From: an uncultured Paracoccaceae bacterium
GTDB taxonomy: Bacteria > Pseudomonadota > Alphaproteobacteria > Rhodobacterales > Rhodobacteraceae
Assembly (NCBI GenBank): GCA_943787785.1
Contig: CALSNT010000003.1
Location: forward strand, 248,001 to 312,000
Reading direction: 5' to 3'
Length of the DNA: 64,000 nt
Part shown: positions 51,979 through 63,023 of the stretch, in pieces
Position numbering within the stretch: position 1 is the first letter of the stretch
Layout: each line of letters starts with the position of its first letter
Notes under the pieces: model-generated
Seen by the model: the letters and a program-made list of their open reading frames with translations, nothing else
Database searches by the model: none
What the model was told of the DNA's origin: nothing
Translations under genes and position numbers: made by a program

Positions 51979-53259
51979 TTAGCCTTGTGGATAGATCGGG
52001 AAACGGGCGCACGTCGCGGTGACGTCGCCACGCACCCGCTCTTCGACCTCAGCGTTGCCGTCTTCACCATTTGCAGCCAGTCCATCGACCACCTCGACCA
52101 CCCAGCGGGCGATCTGGCGGAATTCTTCGGTTCCGAACCCGCGAGAGGTTGCCGCCGGGCTGCCCAGACGAATGCCGCTGGTGACAAACGGCTTTTCGGG
52201 ATCGAATGGTACGCCGTTCTTGTTGCAAGTGATATGAGCGCGGCCCAAAGCAGCCTCGGTCGCTTTGCCGGTGACGCCTTTAGGGCGCAGGTCGGCCAGC
52301 ATCAGGTGGTTGTCGGTTCCACCCGATACGATATTGATGCCGCCCTTCATCAGCTCGTCCGCCATGGCCTGCGCATTAGCCACGACGGCTGCGGCGTAGT
52401 CTTTGAACTCCGGGCGCAGTGCTTCGCCGAAAGCGACCGCCTTGGCGGCGATCACATGCATCAGCGGACCACCCTGAAGGCCGGGGAAGACGGCGGAATT
52501 CACCTTCTTGGCGATATCCGCGTCATTGGTCAGGATCATGCCGCCGCGCGGACCCCTCAGGGATTTATGCGTCGTGGTGGTACAGACATGGGCGTGGGGC
52601 AGGGGCGAGGGGTGCTGCCCGCCCGCGACCAGCCCGGCGATATGGGCCATATCGACCATCAGATAGGCCCCAACCTCATCCGCGATGGCTCGGAATGCGG
52701 CCCAGTCCCAGACGCGCGAATAGGCAGTGCCGCCGGCGATGATGAGTTTCGGGCGATGCTCGAGCGCGCGGGCGCGCACGTCTTCCATGTCCAGCAACTC
52801 GTCCTGTTGGCGCACGCCGTAGCTGACGACGTTGAACCATTTACCAGACATGTTGACAGGCGACCCGTGTGTCAGGTGCCCACCGGAGTTGAGGTCAAGC
52901 CCCATGAAAGTGTCACCCGGTTGCAGCAACGCCAGAAACACCGCCTGATTCATCTGGCTACCCGAATTCGGCTGCACGTTGGCGAACTTGCAGTCGAATA
53001 GCTGGCAGGCGCGTTCGATCGCCAGATTCTCCGCAATATCCACGTATTGGCAGCCGCCGTAGTATCGCCGGCCGGGATAGCCTTCGGCGTATTTGTTGGT
53101 GAGGACCGATCCCTGCGCTTCCAGAACTGCCGCCGAGACGATGTTTTCCGAGGCAATCAGCTCGATCTCATCCTGCTGACGACCGTGTTCAAGGGCGATA
53201 GCCTTGGCGATCTCGGGGTCGGACGACGCGAGAGTGCGGGTGAAAAAGTCGCTGGACAT
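51979..53259 (-). CDS. glyA: Serine hydroxymethyltransferase
   Basis: GlyA interconverts serine and glycine with tetrahydrofolate as one-carbon carrier. The 426-residue protein has the conserved start region [35 protein letters not shown], and the pyridoxal-phosphate Lys in [13 protein letters not shown]. The ATG at 53259 is used; the frame extends up to 53364 without family features. It is divergent from the NAD kinase gene, with about 135 bases between. Confidence 0.96.
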   Translation of the reverse strand: MSSDFFTRTLASSDPEIAKAIALEHGRQQDEIELIASENIVSAAVLEAQGSVLTNKYAEGYPGRRYYGGCQYVDIAENLAIERACQLFDCKFANVQPNSGSQMNQAVFLALLQPGDTFMGLDLNSGGHLTHGSPVNMSGKWFNVVSYGVRQQDELLDMEDVRARALEHRPKLIIAGGTAYSRVWDWAAFRAIADEVGAYLMVDMAHIAGLVAGGQHPSPLPHAHVCTTTTHKSLRGPRGGMILTNDADIAKKVNSAVFPGLQGGPLMHVIAAKAVAFGEALRPEFKDYAAAVVANAQAMADELMKGGINIVSGGTDNHLMLADLRPKGVTGKATEAALGRAHITCNKNGVPFDPEKPFVTSGIRLGSPAATSRGFGTEEFRQIARWVVEVVDGLAANGEDGNAEVEERVRGDVTATCARFPIYPQG

Positions 53260-53393
53260 GGGGCTGGTCCTTTCGCCGGGTCTGACGCGGCTTCTACCGT
53301 GGTCGGAGGGTCCGAAAAAGCGCCAAAACGTCGCTGCCCTTGCCAATAGCGGCATGGCGGGCAAAGACTGCGTGGATTGGCGAAAGGGAACCC

Positions 53394-54161
53394 ATGCCGA
53401 AAGCCCGAAAAATAGCGTTCAGCGCCAGCGAAACGCCGCAAGCGCAAGACGCGCTGGCGAGCTTGAGTGCGCGCTATGGCAATGCGGACGCCACGGCGGC
53501 GGACGTGATCGTGGCGCTCGGCGGGGATGGGTTCATGCTCCAAACGCTCCACGGAACCATGGAGCTCGACGCGCCGGTCTACGGAATGAACTGCGGCACC
53601 ATCGGGTTTTTGATGAACGAATTTCACGAAGACGATCTGCCGGATCGGCTTTCGTCGGCTGTCGAGGAGGTCATCAACCCGCTGACCATGCGCGCCGAGT
53701 GCGAGGATGGCGGCACCAAGGAAGCGCTGGCGATCAACGAAGTCTCGCTGCTGCGTGCCGGGGCGCAGGCCTCGAAATTGCGGATCTTTGTCGATGGGCG
53801 TGAGCGTATGGAGGAGTTGGTTTGCGACGGAGCGCTGGTCAGCACGCCTGCGGGATCGACGGCGTATAATTACTCAGCGCACGGGCCGATCCTGCCGATT
53901 GGTTCGGACGTGCTGGCATTGACAGCGGTGGCCGCGTTTCGGCCTCGCCGTTGGCGCGGGGCGCTGTTACCCAAGGGCGCAAAGGTGCGATTCGAGGTCA
54001 TAAACCCGGCCAAACGCCCTGTAATGGCGGAAGCAGACGGGCGATCTGCCGGGCGGGTTCTGGCGGTCGAGGTGCACAGCGAGCCCGATATCCGCCATCG
54101 CATCCTATTTGACCCCGGCCACGGGCTGGAAGAACGCCTGATCCGCGAGCAGTTTACCTGA
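53394..54161 (+). CDS. nadK: NAD kinase
   Basis: The enzyme makes NADP from NAD. The 255-residue protein carries GGDG (residues 43-46, [14 protein letters not shown]), the NEVSLLR block and [21 protein letters not shown] with the substrate loop. It lacks the longer N-terminus of some NadK proteins, which is normal in this group. The ATG at 53394 is preceded by AAAGGGA. Confidence 0.94.
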   Translation: MPKARKIAFSASETPQAQDALASLSARYGNADATAADVIVALGGDGFMLQTLHGTMELDAPVYGMNCGTIGFLMNEFHEDDLPDRLSSAVEEVINPLTMRAECEDGGTKEALAINEVSLLRAGAQASKLRIFVDGRERMEELVCDGALVSTPAGSTAYNYSAHGPILPIGSDVLALTAVAAFRPRRWRGALLPKGAKVRFEVINPAKRPVMAEADGRSAGRVLAVEVHSEPDIRHRILFDPGHGLEERLIREQFT

Positions 54162-54241
54162 ATCGAGGCGCATTCGCGCCGCATGATTTGGTGGAGGGCT
54201 CCGGCGGGAGTATTCTCAAAAAGGTGAGGGGCAGGGCGGCT

Positions 54242-56134
54242 TTATCCAGGGTAACCGATGCGCTTCAGCGCGGTTTTGATCTCATCCAGAATGGCCGGGT
54301 CGTCGATTGTCGCAGGCTGCTTGTAGGGCGTGCCATCGGCGATATTGGCCATGATGCCGCGCAGGATCTTTCCGGATCGGGTCTTGGGCAAGCGGTCAAC
54401 CCGCAAAGCCAGTTTGAAGGCGGCAACGGGTCCGATCTTGTCGCGCATCAGCTTGACGCATTCGCCGACAACCTCGGCTTCGGTCTTGGTGCTGCCAGCG
54501 TTGAGGCACAAGAACCCGACCGGCAGCTGGCCTTTCAACTGGTCCGCAACGCCGACGACGGCACACTCGGCGACATCAGGATGGCTCGCCAGAACTTCCT
54601 CCATCGCGCCGGTCGACAGGCGGTGGCCGGCGACATTTATGACGTCATCGGTGCGCGCCATGATGTAGAGGTATCCGTCGTCGTCGACATATCCGGCATC
54701 ACCGGTTTCGTAGTAGCCGGGAAAGGTATCGAGATAGCTTTTTCGGAAGCGTTCATCCGCGTTCCAGAGCGTTGGCAAGGTTCCCGGTGGCAGCGGCAGT
54801 TTTACGGCGATGGCCCCAAGTGTACCGGGCGCAACGGGATGGCCGCCGTCATCAAGCACCTGCACGTCATAGCCGGGCATGGCGACGGACGGAGAACCGG
54901 TTTTGACCGGCAAAGCTTCGATCCCAATCGGGTTGGCAGCAATGGCCCAGCCGGTTTCAGTCTGCCACCAATGGTCGATCACCGGCACCTTAAGGGTGCG
55001 CTTGGCCCAGTCGATGGTGTCCGGGTCGGCACGTTCACCAGCCAGGAACAGGGTGCGCAGGGATGAAATGTCGTAGTCCGCAACCATTGTACCGCCCGGA
55101 TCTTCGCGTTTGATTGCCCGAAAGGCGGTTGGTGCGGTGAACAGGCTGGCGACGTTGTGGTCCTGGATAACCCGCCAGAATGTGCCTGCGTCGGGCGTGC
55201 CGACGGGTTTGCCTTCGAACACCATGGTGGTGCATCCCGCGATCAGCGGAGCATAGCAGATGTAGCTGTGACCCACGACCCAGCCGACGTCGGAAGCGGC
55301 CCAGAAGACCTCGCCCGGATTGACGTCGTAAATCGCTTTCATGGTCCAGTTCAGGGCGACAAGATGTCCGGCGGTCGGGCGCACGACACCTTTGGGCGCG
55401 CCGGTCGTGCCGGACGTATAGAGGATATAAGCGGGATGATCGCCCGCCACAGGAACGCAATCGGCGGGGATGACGCCCTGCTGAACCTCGTGCCAGTCGT
55501 GATCGCGCCCAGGCGTCAAATCGGCGCGCTGCTGGTCGCGTTGCAGGATGATGCAGGTGTCAGGTTTGTGGGTGGCCAGTTCGATCGCGCCGTCGATCAG
55601 CGGTTTGTAGGCGATGACGCGCCCCGGTTCGATCCCGCAGCTGGCGGCGATGATCGCTTTTGGTGTTGCATCGTCGATCCGTGTGGCAAGTTCGTTGGCG
55701 GCGAACCCCCCGAACACCACGGAATGGATTGCCCCGATCCGCGCACAGGCCAGCATCGCAACCAGCGCCTCAGGGATCATCGGCATGTAGATGATGACCC
55801 GGTCGCCTGATTGGATTCCCTGTTCGACCAGCGCGCCGGCAAGGCTGGCGGTTTGGTCGCGCAATTCGCTATAGGTCATCGTTGACGACGTCCCGGTGAT
55901 CGGGCTGTCGTGGATAATCGCGAGCCGCTCGCCGTGGCCCGCCTCGACGTGGCGGTCAACGGCATTCCAGCAGGTGTTGACGCGGGCATCCGTGAACCAT
56001 TCGTACATCGGCGCATTGTCGGCGTTCAGCGCCGCGGTTGGCGGGCGATCCCAATCGATGGCCTGCGCGGCTTCCATCCAGAACGACTCGGGGTCAGCTT
56101 TCCAAGCTTCATAGGTTTCTGAATATGTCGTCAT
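54242..56134 (-). CDS. prpE: Propionate-CoA ligase
   Basis: The 630-residue enzyme activates propionate (or acetate) to the CoA thioester with ATP. It has the AMP-binding motif YTSGTTGAPKGVV, the GYYETGDAGYVDDDGYLYI hinge and the catalytic Lys in RLPKTRSGKILRG. The N-terminal ACS-type extension begins ETYEAWKADPESFW. The start at 56134 is chosen over the longer frame because homologs begin here. It is monocistronic and convergent with nadK. Confidence 0.9.
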   Translation of the reverse strand: MTTYSETYEAWKADPESFWMEAAQAIDWDRPPTAALNADNAPMYEWFTDARVNTCWNAVDRHVEAGHGERLAIIHDSPITGTSSTMTYSELRDQTASLAGALVEQGIQSGDRVIIYMPMIPEALVAMLACARIGAIHSVVFGGFAANELATRIDDATPKAIIAASCGIEPGRVIAYKPLIDGAIELATHKPDTCIILQRDQQRADLTPGRDHDWHEVQQGVIPADCVPVAGDHPAYILYTSGTTGAPKGVVRPTAGHLVALNWTMKAIYDVNPGEVFWAASDVGWVVGHSYICYAPLIAGCTTMVFEGKPVGTPDAGTFWRVIQDHNVASLFTAPTAFRAIKREDPGGTMVADYDISSLRTLFLAGERADPDTIDWAKRTLKVPVIDHWWQTETGWAIAANPIGIEALPVKTGSPSVAMPGYDVQVLDDGGHPVAPGTLGAIAVKLPLPPGTLPTLWNADERFRKSYLDTFPGYYETGDAGYVDDDGYLYIMARTDDVINVAGHRLSTGAMEEVLASHPDVAECAVVGVADQLKGQLPVGFLCLNAGSTKTEAEVVGECVKLMRDKIGPVAAFKLALRVDRLPKTRSGKILRGIMANIADGTPYKQPATIDDPAILDEIKTALKRIGYPG

Positions 56135-56343
56135 GGCTGCCCCCCGGGGTGATTTCCATCTTTCTAGGCGCGTCCGTGTGCAGCGAGCAAGCGGCAGGTT
56201 GCCACGCCAGACCACTAACGTGCTGATCCGGGCGAAATTCGACATCCGTGGCGAAAACAGACGCGCCGTTCACGCGCGTTCCGATCATCATAAGCACGGA
56301 TCGGGGATTGTCCTGCGTCCACCATCAGGAAACCAATTTTGCC

Positions 56344-56520
56344 ATGAGCGACAAACGAACTGTAAAGAAGAAGCCATCGACGACAGCCGCCAAGCACGGT
56401 CAGCCGCCAAGATACGCAGCTGAACCCAAACCAGCGGGAAAAGTCAGTGCATCCTCTCAGATTGGCCTCAACCCGCGCCACAAGCCCGGCGACAAGCACG
56501 GAAAACCAGGCAAGCACTGA
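56344..56520 (+). CDS. Small basic hypothetical protein
   Basis: The 58-residue product (MSDKRTVKKKPSTTAAKHGQ...) is rich in Lys, Pro, His and Gly, with no hydrophobic segment, and is probably disordered and nucleic-acid binding. The frame is open up to 56248, but the ATG at 56344 is the more natural start. I do not recognise the family. It ends eight bases from the maeB stop on the opposite strand. Confidence 0.45.
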   Translation: MSDKRTVKKKPSTTAAKHGQPPRYAAEPKPAGKVSASSQIGLNPRHKPGDKHGKPGKH

Positions 56521-56527
56521 AAACCGG

Positions 56528-58807
56528 TTAGCCGTAGGTCGCCACCGGGGTTCCGGCAAGCGCCGCAATGTTTAGCAATCCGCGCGCGGTGATCGACGGT
56601 GTGACGATATGCGCGCGGTTGCCCATGCCCATCAGGATCGGACCGACCTCCAACCCACCTGCGCGAATCTTGAGGATGTTACGCACGCCTGACGCTGCAT
56701 CGGTGTTGGCGAAGACCAGCGTATTGGCCGGACCTTCGAACCGAGCGTTCGGGAAGATGCGCGCGCGCAGGTCTGTATCTAGTGCGGCATCTGCGTGCAT
56801 CTCGCCCTCATAGGCAAAATCGCGCGGCTCAGCATCCAGGATCGCCAACGCGCCACGCATTCGCCGCCCGGTATCGCAATCGAGGTTGCCGAATTGGCTG
56901 TGCGAACACATCGCAATCTTCGGTTCCACGCCGAAGCGGCGGACGTGTCGCGCTGCGCCAATGACGGTATCGGCAATCTGTTCGGGCGTGGGTTCCGGGT
57001 GCACCTGAGTGTCGGTAACGAACAACGGCCCTTGTTCCTGCAACATCAGGCTGAGGGCACCAATCGGGTGCAGACCACCGGTTCCCAGCATCTGCGTGAT
57101 ATAGTTCAGATGCCAAAGGTATTGGCCGAATGTCCCGCAGATCAGGGAATCCGCATCGCCCCGATGCACCATGACTGCACCGATTGCCGTAGTATTGGTG
57201 CGCATTATCGCGCGGGCCAGGTCGGGCGTAACACCTTGGCGTTCCATCATTTCGTGATAAGTTGTCCAGTAGTCGCGATAGCGCGGATCGTCCTCGGGAT
57301 TGACGATTTCGAACGCTTGCTCTGCGTCGATGGTCAGTCCGATCCGCTCGACGCGCGCAGCGATGACGTCCGGGCGTCCGATCAGGATTGGGGCGTCTAC
57401 GGTTTCCTGCAGCATGGCGTGGGCAGCGCGTAAAACACGCTCATCCTCGCCTTCGGCGAATACGATGCGGCGCTGGGCGCCTGCGGCAGCCTCGAACACC
57501 GGGCGCATGATAAGAGCTGAGCGGAAGACGCTTTCGTCCAGCTTGGCTTTGTAGGCGTCGATGTCGTCCAGCGGTCGGGTGGCGACTCCGGTCTCCATAG
57601 CGGCCTTGGCAACGGCCGTGGCGACGACGCCCATCAGGCGCGGATCGAACGGCTTAGGGATCAGATAGTCCGGGCCGAAATTAAGCGCCTCACCTTGATA
57701 GGCCGCTGCGGCTTCGGCGCTGGTTGTCTTGCGCGCCAACGCTGCGATTCCGGCGATACACGCCAGTTTCATTTCGTCGTTGATATCTGTCGCCCCGACA
57801 TCCAACGCGCCGCGAAAGATGAATGGAAAGCATAATACGTTATTGACTTGATTGGGATAATCGGACCGGCCCGTTGCGATCAACGCTTTGGGCGCAACTG
57901 CGCGGGCTTCGTCAGGGTCAATCTCAGGTTCTGGATTGGCGAGGGCAAAAATGATCGGCGCATCGGCCATTCGGGCGACCATCTCGGGTTTCAGGATGTT
58001 GCCCCCGCTGAGGCCAAGGAACAAATCGGCGCCCTCAATTGCGTCGCCCAATGTCCGCAGATCGGTCTTCTGAGCGAACTCGGCTTTTTGCGGCGTCATT
58101 TCCTCAACCCGCCCGTCCCAGACCAGCCCGGCAATATCGATCAGCCAAATGTTTTCGCGCTTCACGCCGAGCTTCAGCAGCATATTCAGGCAGGCGATTC
58201 CAGCCGCGCCGCCACCGGTGGAGACGACCTTGATGTCGGCAAACTCCTTCTTGGCGACATGCAGAGCGTTGGTGGCGGCGGCCCCGACAACAATGGCCGT
58301 GCCATGTTGATCGTCGTGAAAGACCGGGATGCTCATCCGCTCGCGGCAAATTCGTTCAACGGTAAAGCAATCGGGTGCTTTGATGTCTTCAAGATTGATC
58401 GCGCCAAATGTCGGTTCAAGGGCGCAGACGATATCGGCCAGCTTTTCAGGATCAGATTCGTTGATCTCGATATCAAAACAGTCAATGTTGGCGAACTTCT
58501 TGAACAGGACCGCCTTGCCTTCCATCACCGGTTTAGAGGCCAGCGCTCCGATGTTGCCCAGCCCCAGCACAGCTGAGCCATTGGAGACTACTGCGACCTG
58601 ATTGGCGCGCCCTGTATAAAGGCTCGCTGTGGCCGGATCGTTCTTGATCTCGACACAGGCATCCGCAACGCCTGGCGAATAGGCGAGACTTAGGTCGCGA
58701 CCATTCGCCAGCGGCTTGGTGGCGTTGATTTCCAGCTTTCCGGGCTTTGGAAATTGGTGATAGGCCAGCGCCGCCCGCCGCAGATCTTCTTTTTTCTGGT
58801 CGCTCAT
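56528..58807 (-). CDS. maeB: NADP-dependent malic enzyme with phosphotransacetylase-like domain
   Basis: The enzyme oxidatively decarboxylates malate to pyruvate. The 759-residue protein has the malic enzyme core (about 1-425, including [29 protein letters not shown] and [16 protein letters not shown]). The phosphotransacetylase-like regulatory domain follows (about 430-759, [17 protein letters not shown]). This is the usual MaeB form in alphaproteobacteria. The ATG at 58807 gives the standard start [20 protein letters not shown]. Confidence 0.95.
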   Translation of the reverse strand: MSDQKKEDLRRAALAYHQFPKPGKLEINATKPLANGRDLSLAYSPGVADACVEIKNDPATASLYTGRANQVAVVSNGSAVLGLGNIGALASKPVMEGKAVLFKKFANIDCFDIEINESDPEKLADIVCALEPTFGAINLEDIKAPDCFTVERICRERMSIPVFHDDQHGTAIVVGAAATNALHVAKKEFADIKVVSTGGGAAGIACLNMLLKLGVKRENIWLIDIAGLVWDGRVEEMTPQKAEFAQKTDLRTLGDAIEGADLFLGLSGGNILKPEMVARMADAPIIFALANPEPEIDPDEARAVAPKALIATGRSDYPNQVNNVLCFPFIFRGALDVGATDINDEMKLACIAGIAALARKTTSAEAAAAYQGEALNFGPDYLIPKPFDPRLMGVVATAVAKAAMETGVATRPLDDIDAYKAKLDESVFRSALIMRPVFEAAAGAQRRIVFAEGEDERVLRAAHAMLQETVDAPILIGRPDVIAARVERIGLTIDAEQAFEIVNPEDDPRYRDYWTTYHEMMERQGVTPDLARAIMRTNTTAIGAVMVHRGDADSLICGTFGQYLWHLNYITQMLGTGGLHPIGALSLMLQEQGPLFVTDTQVHPEPTPEQIADTVIGAARHVRRFGVEPKIAMCSHSQFGNLDCDTGRRMRGALAILDAEPRDFAYEGEMHADAALDTDLRARIFPNARFEGPANTLVFANTDAASGVRNILKIRAGGLEVGPILMGMGNRAHIVTPSITARGLLNIAALAGTPVATYG

Positions 58808-58930
58808 CGCAATCTCTCCCAACGATAGTTCAGTGGTGAACTATCAAAATCGACGCACCTTCCGGGCCGTCCCGCCCTTGTCTTTGCCACGTCGTCCCGC
58901 CACTCTGCCCGAAATCGAATGCCGAGGGCA

Positions 58931-60016
58931 ATGATGTCTGAAACGCGCGCCGAGATCCGCATACCGACCAGTGATCTGAGGAAGGACATCCCGTTCTTCA
59001 CCAAGATACTGGGCATGCGAATGGACTCGATCTATCCCGCCGACGATCCGGCAGTTGCGGTATTTTCCGGGCATGGGCTGCGGGTCCGGGCAGACGCGGA
59101 TGCACGCAGTGCTCCTGCGACGCTTCGTATTCTGACGGAAACGCCCCATGACTTTGCCAAAGGCCAGCGCAAGCTTACCAGCCCCGGTGGCACAAAAGTC
59201 GAAATCGACGAGCTTAATCCTCCCGTGATAATGCCAGAAACGCAACATGCCTTCGTCGTGCGCCGTCTGGCCGATCAAGCTCCCTGGGTAATCGGGCGCG
59301 CCGGCATGCACTACCGCGATCTGATCCCGGATCGGCTTGGCGGCTCAATCATCGCCAGCCATATCCGCATTCCCGACGGCGGCCCCGTGCCGGATGTCGT
59401 CCACTATCATACCGTCGGGTTCCAGCTGATCTTCTGTTATCGCGGCTGGGTCGATCTGGTTTACGAGGATCAGGGCGAACCGTTCCGTCTATACGCCGGA
59501 AATTGTGTCATCCAGCCGCCGGAAATCCGGCACCGGGTGCTGTTCGCATCCGAAAATATTGAAGTGATCGAGATTGGCGTTCCCGCCGAACATATCACCA
59601 CCATCGACCACGAGATGTCCCTGCCCAATGACACCGTGAACCCGGAGCGTCGCTTCCAGGGCCAGCGCTTCGTGCATCATAAGTCCGACGCTGCCACCTG
59701 GTCACCCTTCCGCCTGCCGGGCTACCAGTCCCGCGACACTACCATTGCCGAGCACACCGGAAACGTCGCCGGAGTCCACGTTATCCGTCCCGCCGATGGC
59801 CCCCCGGAATGGACTGCTCACGACAGCGACATTCTGTTCACCTTCGTGATGGATGGCACCATGACGCTGGAGGGAGAGGGTAAAGACCCGTTCAGGTTGG
59901 AACCCGGCGACGCCTTCGTCATTCCGCCTGGCATGAAAACCCGCTACGCCGAGCCCAGCGACGACCTAGAGCTCCTCGAAGTCTCGCTGCCCGGTAGTTT
60001 CCGGACCCAAACCTAG
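58931..60016 (+). CDS. VOC-like plus double cupin domain protein
   Basis: The protein (about 361 residues from ATG 58931) has two parts. The first 110 residues look like a glyoxalase/VOC half (EIRIPTSDLRKDIPFFTKIL, then GMRMDSIYP). The rest is a cupin fold with metal-site residues in PDVVHYHTVGFQLIFCYRGW and, in the second half, FVMDGTMTLEGEG and LEPGDAFVIPPGMKTRY. The cupin part suggests a dioxygenase- or isomerase-like enzyme, but I cannot name the substrate. It is alone on the plus strand, divergent from maeB. Confidence 0.75.
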   Translation: MMSETRAEIRIPTSDLRKDIPFFTKILGMRMDSIYPADDPAVAVFSGHGLRVRADADARSAPATLRILTETPHDFAKGQRKLTSPGGTKVEIDELNPPVIMPETQHAFVVRRLADQAPWVIGRAGMHYRDLIPDRLGGSIIASHIRIPDGGPVPDVVHYHTVGFQLIFCYRGWVDLVYEDQGEPFRLYAGNCVIQPPEIRHRVLFASENIEVIEIGVPAEHITTIDHEMSLPNDTVNPERRFQGQRFVHHKSDAATWSPFRLPGYQSRDTTIAEHTGNVAGVHVIRPADGPPEWTAHDSDILFTFVMDGTMTLEGEGKDPFRLEPGDAFVIPPGMKTRYAEPSDDLELLEVSLPGSFRTQT

Positions 60017-60136
60017 GCCGATCTTCTTTTCGTTAATGCTCCCGCAGGAGGCTCCCGTGCGCGCCAACAGCGCCGCCGCTTGCAAATAGTTCGCGCGCGC
60101 GCCACGCTTGTCCGGGATTTCATGAGAGGCCCCGTA

Positions 60137-60523
60137 ATGACCCTGCTCGATACCGCCCGTGCCGTGCGCGAAAAAGCCTATGCTCCGTATTCGAATTTTA
60201 AGGTCGGTGCTGCGATCATGGCTGCGAACGGCACTGCCTATTCCGGCTGCAACGTCGAAAATGCCGCCTATCCCGAAGGCACCTGCGCCGAGGCTGGCGC
60301 CATCGCCGCTATGGTCGCCGCCGGGCAGACCCGTATCACCGAGGTGGCCGTGATCGCAGATGCCCCGCGCCCGGTTCCGCCCTGCGGCGGTTGCCGCCAG
60401 AAACTTGCCGAGTTCGCTGGGCCGGACGCGAAAATCACCATGGCCACAACCGCAGGCACGACCGAGGAAACCACCGTCGGCGCCCTGCTTCCGGGGGCAT
60501 TTGGCGCGTCCGACCTGACATGA
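60137..60523 (+). CDS. cdd: Cytidine deaminase
   Basis: The enzyme deaminates cytidine and deoxycytidine. The 128-residue protein is the short homotetrameric type, with zinc ligands C50-A-E52 (the catalytic Glu) and PC83-GG-C86. The GCNVENAAYPEGTCAE block is fully conserved. It starts an operon: its stop overlaps the deoA start (ATGA). Confidence 0.94.
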   Translation: MTLLDTARAVREKAYAPYSNFKVGAAIMAANGTAYSGCNVENAAYPEGTCAEAGAIAAMVAAGQTRITEVAVIADAPRPVPPCGGCRQKLAEFAGPDAKITMATTAGTTEETTVGALLPGAFGASDLT

Positions 60524-61827
60524 TCGCGCGCGAGGTCATTGCGGCGCTGCGACGCGCAGAAATGCCAAATTCGGACGATCTGACTGCCTTTGTCATCGGG
60601 CTGGCCGACGGAACCGTTACGGACGCACAGGCCGGGGCTTTCGCGATGGCCGCTTGCCTGAATGGTCTGGGCGAGGGCGGGCGCGTTGCCCTGACCCGCG
60701 CAATGCGCGACAGCGGCGATGTGCTGCACTGGGATTTGCCGGGCCCCGTGCTCGACAAGCACTCGACAGGTGGTGTTGGCGACTGCGTGTCGCTTTTGCT
60801 GGCCCCGGCGCTCGCATCGCTCGGCGTCTATGTGCCGATGATTTCGGGGCGCGGGTTGGGGCATACCGGAGGCACGCTCGACAAACTTGAAAGCATTCCC
60901 GGCCTCACGACCGAACAGCCCGAAGACGCCTTCCGCCGCATCGTCGCTGATACTGGCGCCGCCATTGTCGCGGCCAGCAGCGATATCGCCCCCGCCGACC
61001 GCCGCCTTTACGCGATCCGCGACGTTACCGCGACGGTTGACAGCATCGACCTGATCACCGCTTCGATCTTGTCGAAGAAACTCGCCGGAGGGATCGAGGC
61101 GCTGGTACTGGACGTCAAGGTCGGCAGCGGGGCCTTTATGGCGACGCCCGACGAGGCCGAAGCATTGGCCCTCGCGCTGGTTGACACGGCAAATGGGGCG
61201 GGCTGCCCGACCGCCGCGCTGATCACTGATATGAACCAACCTCTGGCACCGGCTGTCGGCAACGCGCTTGAAGTGATCGAAGTGATGGAGGCATTGGTCG
61301 ATGGCGACACCGACACGCCCCTGACCCAGATCACCGCAGAACTTGGCGGTACTGTGCTGGCCCTCTCCGGGCTTGCAGCGGATCGCGCCGAGGGGGCGGC
61401 GATGGTCGTTAATGCGCTATCCTCTGGCGCGGCCCTCGAACGATTCGGAGCGATGATCACCGCAATGGGGGGTCCGACGGATTTTACTGACCGATGGCGC
61501 GACCGTCTTCCCGCCGCACCGGTGGTTATCGACCTCCCCTCACCGGCAACCGGCTATGTATCGGCCATGGACGCCCGCCTGCTAGGTGAAGTCGTCGTCC
61601 GCCTCGGCGGAGGCCGCTTGACACAAGGTGCCGCCATCGACGCTTCCGTTGGCCTAACCAATGTCCGCGCGCTTGGGGACGAGGTCGACGCCCGCGAACC
61701 TTTGCTGCAAATCCACGCGGCCAGTCGTGAGGCGGGCGAAGCTGCTGCGACCGCGCTGGCCAGCGCGGTCCGGATCAGCGATACCCTGCCCGATGTACCC
61801 CCCCTAGTTCATCGGAGCCTGCCCTAA
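60520..61827 (+). CDS. deoA: Thymidine phosphorylase
   Basis: The 435-residue enzyme converts thymidine and phosphate to thymine and deoxyribose-1-phosphate. It carries DKHSTGGVGDCVSLLLAPAL (phosphate/sugar site), ISGRGLGHTGGTLDKLESIP and KVGSGAFM. The start overlaps cdd and the stop overlaps deoB (TAATG), as expected for a nucleoside-salvage operon. Confidence 0.95.
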   Translation: MIAREVIAALRRAEMPNSDDLTAFVIGLADGTVTDAQAGAFAMAACLNGLGEGGRVALTRAMRDSGDVLHWDLPGPVLDKHSTGGVGDCVSLLLAPALASLGVYVPMISGRGLGHTGGTLDKLESIPGLTTEQPEDAFRRIVADTGAAIVAASSDIAPADRRLYAIRDVTATVDSIDLITASILSKKLAGGIEALVLDVKVGSGAFMATPDEAEALALALVDTANGAGCPTAALITDMNQPLAPAVGNALEVIEVMEALVDGDTDTPLTQITAELGGTVLALSGLAADRAEGAAMVVNALSSGAALERFGAMITAMGGPTDFTDRWRDRLPAAPVVIDLPSPATGYVSAMDARLLGEVVVRLGGGRLTQGAAIDASVGLTNVRALGDEVDAREPLLQIHAASREAGEAAATALASAVRISDTLPDVPPLVHRSLP

Positions 61828-63023
61828 TGCACCGCGTTTTCCTGATCGTGCTCGATTCCGTTGGCATCGGCGGCGCACCGGATGCCGAGGCCTTCGGCGA
61901 TGCCGGGTCGAACACGCTGGCCCATATCGCTGAAGAATGCGCCGCTGGGCGTGCCGATGAGGGGCGCGAAGGGCCGCTGCAAATGCCCAACCTCGATGCG
62001 ATTGGATTGGGTGCGGCAGTGAGGCTGGCCTCTGGAATTGAAGCGCCCGGTCTGGAGGTGGAGCCGTCGGGCATGTGGGGCGCTGCGACTGAAGTCTCTC
62101 CCGGCAAAGATACGCCCTCGGGCCACTGGGAACTCGCCGGGGTACCGGTGCCGTGGGACTGGACGTATTTCCCGGACACCGACCCGGCGTTCCCCGACGA
62201 TCTGGTCGCCGAGGTTTGCCGGATCGCAGGCACCGACGGCATCCTAGGCAACCGCCACGCTTCGGGAACGGTCGTGATTGCCGAAGAAGGTGCGCAACAC
62301 GTCGAGACCGGTTGGCCGATCTGTTATACATCCGCCGATTCCGTGTTCCAGATCGCCGCGCATGAGGACCACTTCGGCCTTGAGCGACTTCTGGACCTGT
62401 GCAAGCAACTGGCCCCGACTTTGCATGCAATGAAAGTCGGCAGGGTGATCGCGCGCCCCTTCGTCGGCGACGCTGAATCCGGATTCACGCGGACCAAGAA
62501 CCGCAAGGACTTTGCAATCGACCCACCCTCACCAACGCTCTGTGATTGGGTGCAAGGGGCGGGCCGCCGCGTCATCGCTGTGGGTAAAATCGGCGACATC
62601 TTCTCGATGCGTGGTATTGACGAGAACCGCAAAGGCACCGACACGGAACTGATGGACCACCTGCTGGACGTCATGGCAGAGGCCCCCGACGGCTCACTTA
62701 CCTTCGCCAATTTCGTCGAATTCGACAGCCTCTACGGCCACCGCCGCGACCCCGCCGGATATGCGCGCCATCTGGAGTGGTTCGACGCCCAGGTCCCGCG
62801 CCTGTTGGAGGGTTTGAACACAGACGACCTGATCCTGTTCACCGCCGACCACGGCAACGACCCCACTTGGACCGGCACCGACCACACCCGTGAACGGGTG
62901 CCGGTGATCGGAACGGGGCCAGCCGCGGGTTCGCTGGGCCAGATTGCCTTTGTCGACGTTGCCGCCTCGGTCGCCGCACACCTTAAGGTCGAGTTCCAAG
63001 GCCCTGGAAAGTCCTTTCTATGA
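61827..63023 (+). CDS. deoB: Phosphopentomutase
   Basis: The 398-residue alkaline-phosphatase-fold enzyme turns (deoxy)ribose-1-phosphate into the 5-phosphate. It has VFLIVLDSVGIGGAPDA with the first metal Asp, the EVSPGKDTPSGHWE block with the catalytic Thr, and ILFTADHGNDPTWTGTDHTR with late metal ligands. The start overlaps deoA by one base and the stop overlaps add as ATGA. Confidence 0.96.
   Translation: MHRVFLIVLDSVGIGGAPDAEAFGDAGSNTLAHIAEECAAGRADEGREGPLQMPNLDAIGLGAAVRLASGIEAPGLEVEPSGMWGAATEVSPGKDTPSGHWELAGVPVPWDWTYFPDTDPAFPDDLVAEVCRIAGTDGILGNRHASGTVVIAEEGAQHVETGWPICYTSADSVFQIAAHEDHFGLERLLDLCKQLAPTLHAMKVGRVIARPFVGDAESGFTRTKNRKDFAIDPPSPTLCDWVQGAGRRVIAVGKIGDIFSMRGIDENRKGTDTELMDHLLDVMAEAPDGSLTFANFVEFDSLYGHRRDPAGYARHLEWFDAQVPRLLEGLNTDDLILFTADHGNDPTWTGTDHTRERVPVIGTGPAAGSLGQIAFVDVAASVAAHLKVEFQGPGKSFL

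Noticed and set aside
51985-53001. Long plus-strand open frame (338 codons) opposite glyA
   Set aside because: It is the antisense of a fully conserved serine hydroxymethyltransferase; its translation has no family features and high-GC DNA often has such shadows.
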